A stretch of 64,000 bases of DNA from Pseudo-nitzschia pungens (taxonomy: Eukaryota; Bacillariophyta; Bacillariophyceae; Bacillariales; Bacillariaceae). The position numbers and the translations under genes are program-made. Below, in pieces: positions 45,432-57,600 of this stretch (within the stretch, counting starts at the first letter, position 1; each line of letters begins with the position of its first letter). A model generated the notes under the pieces. It made no database searches and was not told the origin of the DNA. It saw only the letters and a list, made by a program, of their open reading frames with translations. The stretch is from contig CM074763.1 in NCBI GenBank assembly GCA_037355855.1, positions 2,852,001-2,916,000 of the forward strand. Reading direction: 5' to 3'.

Positions 45432-46346
45432 CGTAACAAAATGTATTCCGTGTCGCAACGATGCAATGGAACTGTAAGACTACGGTATCTTTCTCCCCGA
45501 ACAATGCAAGGCCGATGGGTGACGATCGGGTAAGATACGTTGCTGTACTCGTACAAATAAAAAATGTTTTGTTGTTCTGTTCTTACCCGATTTGCGCTTG
45601 CGAGCATCGAACATGAACCCAGTCATTAGTCATTAAAGCACAGTGCTGAACAGTACGAGTAGCCTTACGAGTACGAGTAGTACAAGCAAGCGAATGTTGT
45701 TCGGAGTTTACTTGTAACCTTACTTCTACTTTTTTTAGACTGAGAACGACAAAAAGTTCCACCGGTCGAAGCACCGATCCTGGTACATACCGGTACATCG
45801 CTTCCCGGGAGGGGGGGGGCGCGTGGCACCCGGATATGCACGACTTCACTCGTAAATTGAAAATCTTACCGTACGATAATTATCATTCTCAAAAGTACAA
45901 GTAAGGTTAATTACGGTAAGTTAGTGCCGGTAAGAGGCAAGTGAAGAATGAATAATCAAATCGAATGAATCGAATCGAATCGAATCGAATCGATCGATGG
46001 ATGCATCCATCCTTTTCCTCCCTTTGTTGTTCGTTCACTTCGTTGTTGCTCCAAACGAAAGCAGTCGCCCCAACAACTGCACGCTTCCGAAGTCGACCCG
46101 ATTGAGATTGTCGAGAGTTTCCGTTGCGCGATTGATCCTCGATACTGCATTGCAATTGGCGTTGGAGCGGAGAGACGAAAGAACAAAAAAAGATCAAACA
46201 AACAAACAAACGAAGAAAGAAACGAACGAACCAACCTTACCGTGTTCCAGCCGGGCAGGGGAGCAAGCCTGCGGGACGGGAATGCGAGAGCAAAAGAAAA
46301 AGCAGTGTGAAACAGAGCGAAGCAAGCGATACACACATCGTCGACA
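45432..46346. other. Divergent intergenic region with word cluster and GAATC microsatellite
   Basis: No gene recognised. Dense TACGAGTA, GTAACCTTACT and TACCGGTAC words run from about 45480 to 45930, with a G9 run near 45812-45820. A (GAATC)n pentamer run is at about 45956-45994. (CAAA)n and (GAAC)n leader-like repeats at about 46195-46230 precede the next gene. Confidence 0.5.
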
Positions 46347-46650
46347 ATGGAGGTGACAAGAACCGATCCATCACGCATTCCGGGTGCCGCTGTTTCTGCT
46401 CCCGCTGCTTCGAACAGCAACCGCAGTCACAGTGGCAACGCAAAGAAAACGGCAGTGTCGGCCGCCCTCGAAGAAATCCGTGCCAAGTTGGAGCAAGCGA
46501 GACGAAAGAAGAATGCCGCGGAACAACGCTTGTTGCAGCAGCGAAAGGAACAGGAACAACGGGAGAATCCACTATCAATGTCACTGTCTTCACCGGAATC
46601 GAACAAAAACGCCGAATCGATGCCGGATGCTTCGCGCTCGGGAATGGAAT

Positions 46651-46682
<32 letters not shown>

Positions 46683-48266
46683 GGAGCGACTCGGTCCAGC
46701 AACGCAACCGTGGCTGCAGGTGCAATCGATAGCACCAACGCCAATGCCAATGCCAATGCCAACGCCAGCAGCACGAGCACCAGCCACCGAGCTAGGGAGG
46801 CGCAGGCGGCTCTCAATCGGGCGCGTTCCAGGCTGCAAAACGCCCTGGAGCAGCGTGAACGGGCTCGGAGGACGACGACAACGACAACTACTACAACTAC
46901 AACTACAACTACAACAACTGCAACGGCGACAACCAAACCACCTCTCTCCACAAAACCATTTCTGCGACGGCCCCAAGCGTACCACGGCGCACCCAATCGG
47001 GGCAGCACGTCCTGGAACCGAAAGCAACACCACAAACATCACTACAACCCCTTCCACCGAACCCACAATTTTCCCGAAGGACTCCCACCGATTTCGGCCC
47101 TTGTAGAACCCTTGGTGATTTCCGGAATTTCCCAAACGGGTCCCCCCCATTTGGTCCGCCATCCCTACCGGAGCTTTCCGGCGCCAGCTCCCGCATTCGC
47201 CGCAAAGAGACCGCCGGTTGCGCACAACGACAATGACAAAGACGACGACGACGACGACGAGGATGCGGATTCCGCGTTTTCGACCCACTCCTACATGGGG
47301 GGGATGGCCAACCTGCCAAGGCTCGTTGCGCTCCTGGGGGGGAAGGAGGCGATCGATGCCCTGCACGAGGGAATCAACGTCGGCGAAGACTGGGACGAGG
47401 ATGCTTCCGACGTCGACGGCGGCGATAGCAGCAGTAAAAGCAGCGGCAATAGAAAACCGGCGGCAGCGGCGGCTCTTTCCGAGCCATCGAAGCCATCGAA
47501 CTCGAATCCGATCGCGAACTCGAATTCGAAATCCGCGGCAAAGGTGGCAGCTCCTGCGCCGGCGCCGCCCGCACCGACACCGACAGCCAGGGTTGCGAGC
47601 ACCTCTCTGGCGGAGCGCAAGCTCGCTCTCAAAACCGAATTGATGGCCCTGAAAGAACAACTGGAGCAAAAGATCCTGCAACGGCAGCAGCAGCAGCAGC
47701 AGCTGGTGAATGGCGACGATGGTGACCAACACAAAAGCATCAACGCCAACAGCACCAGCACCAGCAACGAAAAGGCGCTCATCACCAAAGAGTCCCTCCG
47801 AAAACGCAAGGCCGAAGCCCAGGCTAACGTGGACATTTCGTACTGGAAACACTACGTCTCCAAACAGGAGCACCTGCTGGAGCAGGTCACCAACCGGTTG
47901 CAGCGAAGCAGCAGCACGGACCCGACGAAAGAACTCCTCCGCGAACGGTACAACATAAACGTCGCGATTGCGGACGCCCAAAAGGAACTGGAAACACTCC
48001 GGCGGCGACAAGCAACGGTGGAAGCCGGAATGCTAACCGCCACCAACGCACTGCTGGAGGCACGGGAGGTGCTCCACCAGGAGACGTTTGGGGCGGCAGC
48101 GACAGAGGCAGAGGCCATGGCAGCCACAAAGGCAACTGCAACTGTAGCTAAAACTGTATCGGTATCTGCGAATGGCAAGGACATTACCAATAAAGCACGG
48201 GTCGCTACCCCGATCGTGGTGCCAACCAATGTCGCCGGCAATAACGCTCCCACCATCGGTGGATGA
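46347..48266 (+). CDS. Coiled-coil, low-complexity protein of unknown function
   Basis: 639 residues, one exon, extending from an ATG after a repeat-rich leader. It alternates coiled-coil-like helices (LEEIRAKLEQARRKKNAAEQ ~40-70; AREAQAALNRARSRLQ; LALKTELMALKEQLEQK ~430-450; LQRSSSTDPTKELLRERYN ~520-560) with simple-sequence tracts from in-frame microsatellites: (KT)n, (NA)n, (T)n, poly-Asp and poly-Gln. A central folded-looking island has FSTHSYMGGMANLPRLVALL and GGKEAIDALHEGINVGEDWD (~305-350). This pattern suggests a scaffold or cytoskeletal-linker protein; no family recognised. The many triplet and hexanucleotide tracts make length variation between alleles likely. Confidence 0.65.
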
Positions 48267-49594
48267 GTTCGACGAGCTGATTGTTGTTATTTTCTACCAG
48301 TATTGTTATGGTGTAGTATTTCGGTTTTGTTTGTTCCACGAGGGACGGGCAGCCAGCACGCCGGGTGGATCGTTTCGAAACTACAACGAAGACTTGTTTG
48401 GCAAACGAGCGAGCGAGCAAGCGAACGAACGAACGAACCAACAAAGAAATAAACAAAAATAACCCGACCGCAACTAAGGGATCGCACCGCATCGCATCGC
48501 ATCGCATCGCATCGCACACCGCGAATATATGCATCGGTTGCTTGCGAGTACGGTACTCGTGAGTTATGTCATCTTCCCGGCAGCAACGGTTCTGGCACGG
48601 GCGCAGATTGATTCCGGTTTCAGTGGTTCTCCGAGGGGAAGACGGAGGATTATTTCGAAACAACACCAGCGGGATGGATCCGATCCGATCTGATATGATC
48701 TGATCTGATTTGATTTCATTCCATTCCATTCCAGTCGGTTCGCTCTGTGGACGAGGAATGCGACCTTGGCTCGGTTTTCTGTCATTCAATGCTGTGCAGT
48801 TCTCTCGTTTTTTGGGCCAGGACCCCCTGCTGTTGATCGGAAGATGACGGATCCGAACTTGTTTGATTCGATTTGATTTGATTTGATTTAGTAGGTTGTA
48901 GTATGCCTTTTCAGCCTGCGAGGTAAACAACGTGCTCCAGTCATCTGTGGTTGGTTGGTTGGTTGGTTGGTAGATCGGTGGATTGGCAACACCTTTTGTC
49001 GTTTTGGCTGTTTTTGTGCGATTTGGACATGAGCGATGGAACTCTCTCCACTTGCTGCTCCGGAATTGTCTCTTTCCAGAGTCATGGCATGGCATGGCAT
49101 GGCATACCGTACATTCGTCAGTCATTTCGGAACCTAACCTCCAATCCATCTACCATCGTACGTATTGGCCGTTTGTTTGTATGTGCATCCGTGCGTCTGG
49201 GTTTGTCTCTGCAACCGAGCTATGCAAAACAGGTACAGTACTATACAAATCGCGTCGATTCCACGGCAAACATGCGAAGTCGGTTGACACGAAGCCGGTT
49301 GCGTTTTCAACCTTTATTTTATTCAACTACAAATAGCGAGACCTTTCTTACTTCCTACCGATCATGTTGTATTGTACAGTAGTTCAGAGCAGTGCAAGTT
49401 TGCTAAGGGAGCCGACTGATTAGTACTACGTATCTTAGAGTCGTGAAGAGGTGAATGATTCGATTTGATTCGATTTGATTTAATTCAATTTAATTCGATT
49501 TTTTGATTCGATTCAATTTACTTTCCGTTCAGGTCCAGTTCTTTCCTACTTCCACCTCTCGGTCTTTCGTCGTATTTGTTTCTCGTGATTATTA
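48267..49594. repeat. Intergenic region rich in pentanucleotide microsatellites
   Basis: No gene recognised. It holds (CGAGC/GAACGAAC)n at ~48405-48440, (CGCAT)n at 48481-48517, (GATCT/GATTT/CATTC)n at ~48676-48733, (GATTT)n at ~48862-48890, (GGTT)n at ~48947-48972, (GGCAT)n at 49084-49106 and (GATTC/GATTT/AATTC)n at ~49455-49519. A 314-codon minus-strand frame that runs through these is a repeat artefact. Confidence 0.8.
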
Positions 49595-50899
49595 TTATTC
49601 GCTCCATCGTTCTTCTATTTGTTCGAGGGCCGACAGGGTGACGATGAGCTTCTCGTTCTTGAGGACGTCGTACACGTTGAGGAATCGGTGGTTTCGCACC
49701 GTTACCCTCGGAATGTTGGAGGAGGCAACCCAGAGATTGATGGGAACCCCCTGGTAGGAGGCGTGATAGTCCTCGCTGGTCTTCTCGTCCTCGCTGGTTT
49801 CGGGCTCCAGGTAGTGGTCCAGGATGAGCGCCGACGTGGTCTGCGACCGGTCCGGCTGGTTGCGGAGCGCGGTCTTCCGGATGGCCTTTCCGACCCCGTA
49901 CTCCTTCTCCAGAACCTTCGCCCACGGTCCCGTCTTGTGCGAGTCCAGCTGCAGGTGGTTGACCACCACGAGATTCCCCTCCTTCAGTTTCTGAGAGAGG
50001 ACCGACCGAATCGCCAGAACCCTGGCGCGCTTGTTGAACTTGACCGCTCCGTAATCCTTGGTGTTCTTGGGCCCGTGGGCCTTGGCTCCCCCCCGCCAGT
50101 GGGCCGGCCGGGAGTGCCCCGCCCGGGCGATTCCGCCCCCCTTCTGGGCACGGACCTTGCGGCCGCTTCCGGAGACCTCGGAGACGGTCTTGGACTTGGC
50201 GGTCCGGACCCCCCGGATCTTGTTGCGGATGTAATTGACGTTCTGGGCAATGAGGTCCAACCGAATCTCTTCCACCCCGAAGATGCTTTGATCGAGCCAG
50301 ACGCTGCCGACCTCCTCGGACGAGGGTCCGTCGCGGATCGGAACCCGCAATCGTTCGGGGAGGGGTCGGACCGAGCGGTGGTTCCGGAGGGGATCCGGGA
50401 CGAACAAGAGGGGGGAATCCTCGTCGTCCTCGTAGAATTCCTCTGGGAACTCGTCGGCGGTTTCGGAATCCTCACCGCCCGAAGTTTTGGTGTCGTCGTC
50501 GTTTGCTGCAACGGCCTGGTCCAATTCCAATTCCAATTCCGATTCCGATTCTAATCCCGATTCGGAATCCAATTCGTCGAGGACTGCCAGATTGCGTACC
50601 GGTGCAAAGGAGGACTTGAAGTCAAAGCTAAGATTGGGGGGCAGCGTCATGGGAGTGGGCGTGGTTGCCGCATCGGTAGAAGCGGAGGGAGTTGCGGCAC
50701 CCGCTGTCTGGCTGTAGCAACGGCGGCGTCTTCCGGCCAGGGAAGAGGAACCGCTTCCGCTGTGGTAGGTTGCTGCAGCTGGTGTCGCCGATGCTGCCGT
50801 TGTCGTCGTGGACGATGCTGGGAGCAACGCGCGCTGCACCAAGCCGGTGATCGTCCTCCCCCTCGTCCGTTGCAGAGCAGCGGTCTGAATTTTCCACAT
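49595..50899 (-). CDS. Organellar (probably mitochondrial) large-subunit ribosomal protein uL4
   Basis: 434 residues from the first ATG. The N-terminus is basic and free of acids (MWKIQTAALQRTRGRTITG), as in a mitochondrial transit peptide, and lacks a secretory signal, so plastid import is unlikely. After an acidic Asp/Glu/Ser-rich spacer (~90-160) comes the uL4 core: VWLDQSIFGVEEIRLDLIAQ, VNYIRNKIRG, the extended loop GSGRKVRAQKGGGIARAGHS with HWRGGAKAHGP (~236-270), and KFNKRARVLAIRSVLSQKL. It closes with NVYDVLKNEKLIVTLSALEQ. uL4 lines the peptide exit tunnel and helps early 50S assembly. The long acidic spacer is absent in bacterial L4. C/G-ending codons. Confidence 0.88.
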   Translation of the reverse strand: MWKIQTAALQRTRGRTITGLVQRALLPASSTTTTAASATPAAATYHSGSGSSSLAGRRRRCYSQTAGAATPSASTDAATTPTPMTLPPNLSFDFKSSFAPVRNLAVLDELDSESGLESESELELELDQAVAANDDDTKTSGGEDSETADEFPEEFYEDDEDSPLLFVPDPLRNHRSVRPLPERLRVPIRDGPSSEEVGSVWLDQSIFGVEEIRLDLIAQNVNYIRNKIRGVRTAKSKTVSEVSGSGRKVRAQKGGGIARAGHSRPAHWRGGAKAHGPKNTKDYGAVKFNKRARVLAIRSVLSQKLKEGNLVVVNHLQLDSHKTGPWAKVLEKEYGVGKAIRKTALRNQPDRSQTTSALILDHYLEPETSEDEKTSEDYHASYQGVPINLWVASSNIPRVTVRNHRFLNVYDVLKNEKLIVTLSALEQIEERWSE

Positions 50900-52617
50900 G
50901 GTCACTGAATCACTCAAAATCACAACGATGGATGATGTCTGCTTCTGCTTCTGCTTCTGCTTCTAATACTACTCCTACTTCTCTCTCGGTTGCATGAGGA
51001 TTCGACAGATGGCTCGACGTCGCTTCGTCGTGTTTGCTTGGTGTTTGGTGTCGGTGATCGATGATCCAGCAAAGCGACGACGTCCATTCCGTGCCACTGA
51101 AACTGCGGGAGTCAGTGACTCATTGGACTGCAAAATTTATCCGACTTCTTTGACTCATAATGGACGAAGAACAGTAGTGTAATACTGTGCGATAAGGTTA
51201 AGATCTTACTTGTACGTAACCTTACCGTAATTACCGGAACGAGTAAGTTTACTCCTAGCGTAAGAGCTCCTCATTTGTCTCCCAACCCCGACCTGTGACT
51301 AAAAAAAGTAATACGGGAGCTCATAACCCAATTGAAGGTGTGACTCTCAAAAATCAAAATCTAAAAAGATTTCAATTTTTGATTCCGAAATCTGATTTTT
51401 CTCATGATTTACTTCGTAGTTTTGATGAGATTATCCTAAAGATTACTGTAACATTACTATCACTAACTTGTACTGCAAGTAGATGTAACCTTACTATCGG
51501 AAGTAATTTGATTATTTCATTAGACGCATTACATTCCAGTAGAACATTACTGTTTTTTTCATTGAAGTGAAGTGTTCCAAACGACCTACAACAACGCTAC
51601 GTTCCAACAAACATTGTTCTCGGCATGATGGGTTCAACAACAAGCGATGCTCGAAGCAACGGGAATGTTGCTGGTTGTTCTACTGCTGTTGGTGGTACTA
51701 CTCCAGCAACGAGAAGCACTTTTGATTTGCCAAAGCAATGGCGATCCCAACATCGCACGGTTTTGAGAGTAACGCACCAACGAGCAAGCTTCTCCGCCCT
51801 TGCTGCGCCACCGAGCTGAATCGAGCCTCGATGAATGCATGTCGATTGTCTGCAAAGAGTAGCCGAGATGTTTCCTTCTGGTATGCCGTACGTATAGTAC
51901 TACATGAAATCTCAAACGATATTCGGCACTCACAAGAAAATGGAATGGGGGCTACCAAGGGGCTACACGCAGTTGAAGATTGACGAGCCGCTTTTGCCAG
52001 CAGCACCTCCGCTCGCTGGACGCAGCTACCCCATCCGAATAGCAAACAGGTTGCACTACTACTAGTAGTACTGGGTTGGAGCATCTCGTATTTTACACCA
52101 AGTTTGCATGCCCTGGCAGCAGCGACGGGCACACTACGACTGTCCTGTGACTATCATTGTTTATGATATGTAATGCCTACGTGTACCGCACAAACCGGCA
52201 ACGAACGGCGATTGAATGCGGTGCCTACTGCATGCCCGGGTGCAACCAGTTGCCAAAAGACACTCTCTGCAAATCAACTTTGCAACAGGAATCTCGTATA
52301 TTGACCACAAGGTGCGAGAAAGCGCGAATTGTCATTATTGATTCAATAATAGAAGGGTTGGAGAGAACACAACACCGATCCTGTTTAGTTGGTATCTATT
52401 CTTTTTAGCTAATTTATAATATCGTCGTCCCGTAGTTGCGATGTCGTTGCCCATTCTGCGCACCATGAATAGTCCGACCCACGCACGCAATAGGAAATTC
52501 CGTTGCAATCGATTGATGCGTCTCGTTGCCAGAGTGAGTGTTCCAACACACACACACACACACACGCACACGGTCACCGACAAAAGAATTCAGACAGTCG
52601 CGTCGCTCGTATTGTCA
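50900..52617. other. Intergenic region, 1.7 kb
   Basis: No gene recognised with confidence. A (CTTCTG)n run at ~50938-50965 is in the likely leader of the uL4 gene; a word cluster (GGTTAAGATCTTAC, GTAACCTTACCG) is at ~51180-51260. Frames at 51.6-52.1 kb are short, overlap on both strands and show no motif. A (CA)n run is at ~52549-52570. Confidence 0.45.
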
Positions 52618-53746
52618 CTATTTTTCGTTCGTGTCATCACCACTCTCGGCATCGACTTTGTTCTCGTTCTCGTTTTCATTTCCATTTTCATCGTCGTTTC
52701 GACCTTCATCTGCCCCCATGTTGCCCGCCCCTTCATCGACCGCTTCCCTCTCTTGAGTTACCTCGGCAGAGTCTGTTCGAGTGTTGGTATTGTCGCCGCG
52801 GATGTGAACCTGACCAGTACCGTACATGTGGACACGATCGGGCAAATGACCGTGGACTCGCTTGTACCACAGAAGGTACATTCTTGGGAATACCAAAAAG
52901 ATAGCCGGACCGATTGAGTCCAAGAACCACGGTATGTAAAACACAATTAAATAAACTCTCCACGCTGTGTGAGAACTCATGTAGCTAAGATTTGGTGCGA
53001 TGCCGAAATTGAAAATTTGCTCCCAAATATGAGTGATGATTGAGAAAATCACCCAACGAAAAATTCTTCCGGTGTCTCCAATAGATTCCTTTATATTTCG
53101 AAGCCTCCAGGCAAAAACCAAAAGGGAGATGCGAAGCAAATAGAAAAAGCCAACTTGCACCCAGTAATATTTATCGATTGGAAAGCAGAACGGCACATCT
53201 AGGAAAGAATCCATACCGGGCTTGAATATTGTTCTCAAAGCGCTTATCAGCATTGGTGCCATGAGACCCACTCCAAAGGGAGCAATGATGTGCCGGGGAA
53301 GAAATTGTTGGTTACGACGAACTTGCATCACTTTGTAGACCCGATACAGCTTCAAAAAGACAATCAGTTCCATCGTGAAATAACCAAGTGACACGAACCA
53401 CTGTGACAGATGGCACGGAACATTGAAGTTCCAATCATCAGCGATCCAAAAAAACTGTTTCACCCACCACGACAGACTGGGTTGACTGATGTAGCATCGA
53501 TCCAACAAGGAGAAACAATGCTCCGACACACATCACAGATAACAATCTAGGTTGCCCCATCGCAACGATTGGTTCGTCTCGAAACCACCAGAGAAAGAAC
53601 AGAGATCCAAAGTTGATAAAGGTGCCAAGAATAAAAAAAGAGATCCATGCTGATAGAATAATCGGCACAGTATATGCACGTACTTCCTCCTCTATCAGGG
53701 ATTGAGATTCTTCGTCGTCGTTGAGTGTTGTCGATGCGGTTGTCAT
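52618..53746 (-). CDS. Seven-transmembrane receptor-like protein, one apparent frameshift
   Basis: About 375 residues after one correction. Two overlapping frames on the minus strand join if one A is removed from the A7 run at 53448-53454 (T7 on the coding strand), giving ...VVVGETVF then WIADDWNFNVPCHL. The joined chain has seven hydrophobic segments: VPIILSAWISFFILGTFINF, LLSVMCVGALFLLVGSML, CHLSQWFVSLGYFTMELIVF, IIAPFGVGLMAPMLISALRT, WVQVGFFYLLRISLLVFAW, IFRWVIFSIITHIWEQIF and VYLIVFYIPWFLDSIGPAIF. The pattern C-x-L-x-x-W...LG...K-x-Y-R-V before helix 4 resembles class C/RGS-type GPCRs. The C-tail is Asn/Glu-rich and disordered. Receptor function is an inference. Start is the first in-frame ATG. 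Confidence 0.65.
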
Positions 53747-54691
53747 CGTGTCGGCTTTTCCGTTGTTCGTGCTGTTATCCTTTTTTCCAACGTTGGGAGA
53801 AAAGTGCTGAGAAGGATCTCCGCATGCAAAGGATACCAACTACCAACAGATATGACGGTTCTGGTTATGTAGTGGTGCATTCATACGTCGAATGATTCTA
53901 CAACACCTAATGATAATTATGCTAATGCGAAGAAATACTTTATGATGAACAAAAACATTGCACCATGATCGAACTTGTTCATAAGCATAACAACAGGGTA
54001 AGATCTTATTACTTCACTAATACGAAGTAACCTTATGAAGTAAGGTTACGAAGTAATCAAGGTTACTACCGGGTAAGGTTACCGGTAAGAATTACCGTAG
54101 GGAGTGAACCAAAAAAATACTTATTGATATGGGTGACATACCGGTACACGTATTACAAGGTGCACAAACCGGTAGGGCCAATTAGATACAATACAATAGC
54201 ATGAAAGAAGTTGATTGGAGCATTGCACTCCCAAAATAGTGTCCATGCCAAAACCCTGTCACGCAGTATTACCTTCGTTTCCTTTTTCTGCATACCGTAC
54301 AGCACCCGTACCGTACCGGTAATGGTGAGCTTACTGTAAGGTTTTACTTACCTACTTCTCGCGTTCTATGAGGATGATCAGTACAAGTTAGGATCAATAG
54401 TTCACAATTCACAATTACTGTATTATTTTGAGTTGAGAATAACAACGTTTTTAAAAAGGACTTGAGATAAGAGCAGTAGCATCTGACATAATGTACGTGG
54501 GTGGCACAAAACATTGTATCTATTCTATTATGTTGAATCTGCGCTCTTCAAGAGTGAAATCGGAATCAAAAACCGACCGAGCCCGACTTTGGCTCTCTGC
54601 TCTGTGCTTAAAACATTCGAGTGCCACGTTGCCTAAGGTCGGAATGATGATGCGCACTGGCGGTGGTTCTGTTTGCTCTAGTCTTGTTCCA
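53747..54691. other. Intergenic region with TACCGGTA word cluster
   Basis: No gene recognised. GTAACCTTATGAAGTAAGGTTACG and related words fill about 53998-54345. ORFs running rightward from about 54491 are antisense to the caspase-fold gene. Confidence 0.5.
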
Positions 54692-57600
54692 TCAATAGTC
54701 TTCGTCGGAATCGGAAGTTTCGTCTTCGTCGTTCTGGGCATTCCACGAAACCTCGTTGTACCCAATAACTACCAGCGCATGCTTTTGATCCCTGGTCAGA
54801 TCCTTCCATACCGTCCCATCGATGGAAACATACTCGTCCGAGTCCCAGATCTTCCGGTTGTACCCCAGCGTTTTAGCGGCCGTCTGCACGTGCTCCGGAA
54901 GATCCTTCCACTTCTCGTCCCCGTAATACCTGCTGTCTGTGGTGGGAACAGCGATGGCTTCCGAAGGCACACGCGGGAGCGCGCCGGAGGCCGCCTCGAG
55001 CAACGAGGCAACCTCCTCGTAGCCCTCTCCCCAGGAAAGGACCCGCGCGAGAACCTCATCGAGGCTCCGAGTCGTTTCGTCAATGATCTGCTGGGTTGGA
55101 ATCGAAGCCGCGGGCTGGTTTCGGGTCGTTTCGGCGATGCTCTCTCCGTTGCAAATCGAGTCTTGGGGTCCGTTCTGCTGGTGTTCGGTGCTCCTCTCGT
55201 CCTCGTTTTCCCTCGCAGCTTCGTCGCTTTCGTCCTCCCCCCGAGGTCGGGGCTCGCAGCCTCTTCGGTAGATGTGATTCACCGGTACCAAGTGCTTCTC
55301 ACCGTTATCGTAGAGGATCGGGCAATAGATCCCGGGCACCGGATACCCAAAGTGGGTCGCCAGCAAGCGCAGCAAGGATTCGTGGCTTGCGCCGTGATCG
55401 TCGAGGTCGATGGGTGTAGCATGGTGGAATTGCTCGTCGTCGGGCCAGTAGGCACTAAGCTCTTTGGTGCCAAAGATCGATGCGGCATCCCCGATCGATT
55501 TTCCGCTCGCGTGAAGGCCCAGGACCAGGCTTTGGCGTTGCTCTTTCTCCTCGTTGCCATTGTCATTGTCATTGTCAATGTCATCGTTCTTCGATTCCGA
55601 CGCGGGCATCCTCCGTTTCCGGAGATTCGGGGAAGGATCGTGACGAGCAGCAGAAGAAATGGTAATATTGCTCCTGTCGTGTTGGGTCTCATGAAACAAT
55701 AATTGGTTCAAGGGAACAAACGACGACGATGGATCAGTCCCATCCCACTCGACAGGAACATGGGGTCCTGCGCAAACATCGAGTTTTCCAGCCTCCCGTT
55801 GAGCGCTGGCTATGCTTCCGGTATTCGTAGTGCTATCAACAGCGTTGTTTCCATCATTCTTATCGTTCTGGATTTCGCCGACCATTCCCTTGGTGTGGCT
55901 TCTTACCGGCGGCTTCCGCCGCACGTACCCCAGTGTAGCTGCCGCCTCCTTTTGGGCCTCGGTCAATTCATCAGAATCGGTTTCGTCTGCCGGAATGGGA
56001 ATGTCCTCGTCCCAGTGCAACTTTGTGTACCCCAGGATCCTTGCGGCCTCCTTGATGGACACGGGAAGCTCGTTCCAGTAGTACGGGTCGTAGCGGGTGG
56101 TTCCCGGGAGCACGGTCGATGTTGATCCCGAGCGATACCAATCCAGCAACAGGGGCTTCCAGGCGAAGTCCTTCCAGTCCATGACGCGTCCCTCGCGCAC
56201 GGTTTCCCCGGCGGACTGCGAGCTCACCACGCGCACCGCGGTACCGGGGGGAACCGAGGCGTCCAGGTATTGGCAGCGCGCTTGCGCCAGCATCACCTGC
56301 GTCTTGACAAAGGCCCGGGGCATCATCCAGGTTTGCGCCACCCAGAACTGGTTCACCAGGCGGCGACTCGCGTGGGGAACCTCCGCTTCCCACGGCTCGC
56401 GATCCCGGGAAGGATACCACACCCGGATCCGAAGAACGTGGGAGTCGCTGCTTCCGTCGCCTCCCCCCGCTTCTGCCACGGGACGGTCTCGCTCGAACAC
56501 GCCGACGATCCTCCCGCACAACCACAGGGGCGGGACGCAGTACCCCCGCGGTCCGGAGGTGTCTCGCGGAGGCCCACCGGGGTGCTTGTAGGCGAGGGCA
56601 TCGCCCACCCGGCACTCGTGGAAGGGGGGCATCGCGGCGACACTCGGGATGGGACCGCAGACGTTGTCGTCGTCGTCGTCGTCATCGTTGCCGTCGGCCA
56701 ACCGCAACCACTCCGGCAATTCTTTCCTTTCGGCATCGTCAAGAACCCCAACGTTGCGTGCCGGCATCCAGCTCCAGGGCACCGGGCTTTCGTCCCTCGA
56801 AGCCGCGCTTCGCCCTCGACGCGGTTCTCCCGTTCGGTACGCGTAGAGCAAGTCCCCCGTTTCCAAGACGTTGCGATCGGCCAGGAGGGAGATCACCCGG
56901 TCCAGAGACCAATCGTTGGCATCGTCCCGACACCGACGCATCAACTGGATCCACGAATTGGTCAGAATCCATTCCTCTCCGTCGGCGGTGGCCTCGATGT
57001 AGGGCTGACTGGTGGACAGAAGCGCGTACTCTTTGGTTGCGTTCGATTCGGGCCGGCCTTCCTTCGTCGGCGCACCGGCGAGGTGCCGCCAGATGTTCCC
57101 CGAGGCGCAGCAGTCGATGAGGAGCAAGACCCGTTCTCCGTGAAAGCGGTTCCGGACGGTCGCGGCGAAGTCTCGGTAGGCCCAGGTTCCCCCGATGGTG
57201 CAAAATCCGTGCGCCGATCCGTGTCCCCCGTAGTACACGACCAGAGTGTCCGGAATCCCGGGGTATTCTTGCCCGCGTTCCCTCTTTTGTTGCCGGTGCG
57301 TCTGCAGAAATTTTTCCAGCTGCTCCCGGCAGTTGTCGCGCGTGCAGTCGTCGTCCTTGATGTAACAACATTGGTCCGCCGGGACGCCAGAGTCGAGGTA
57401 TTCCTTGTAGATTGCCGCGTCGCCCTGTTCGTCGCGGCCGTCGGGCCACTCTTTCGGTTGGCAATCGTTCGTTTGTTCCACAATCGGACCACGGGATCGA
57501 AAGACAGTCGTTGGAATCACCCATCAGAATCGATTTCACCGCACCGCATCGCAACACAATCAAATACAAAACAAATAATGCCATTTCATTTCATTTCATT

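Noticed and set aside
46590..48011. 473-codon minus-strand frame
   Set aside because: Antisense to the coiled-coil protein; it reflects the complement of its simple-sequence tracts.
48205..49149. 314-codon minus-strand frame
   Set aside because: Runs through several unrelated pentanucleotide microsatellites and into the end of the plus-strand gene; no domain.
51600..52140. Possible gene between uL4 and the seven-helix protein
   Set aside because: Frames on both strands overlap, are under 150 codons, and show no motif or coding-like composition.
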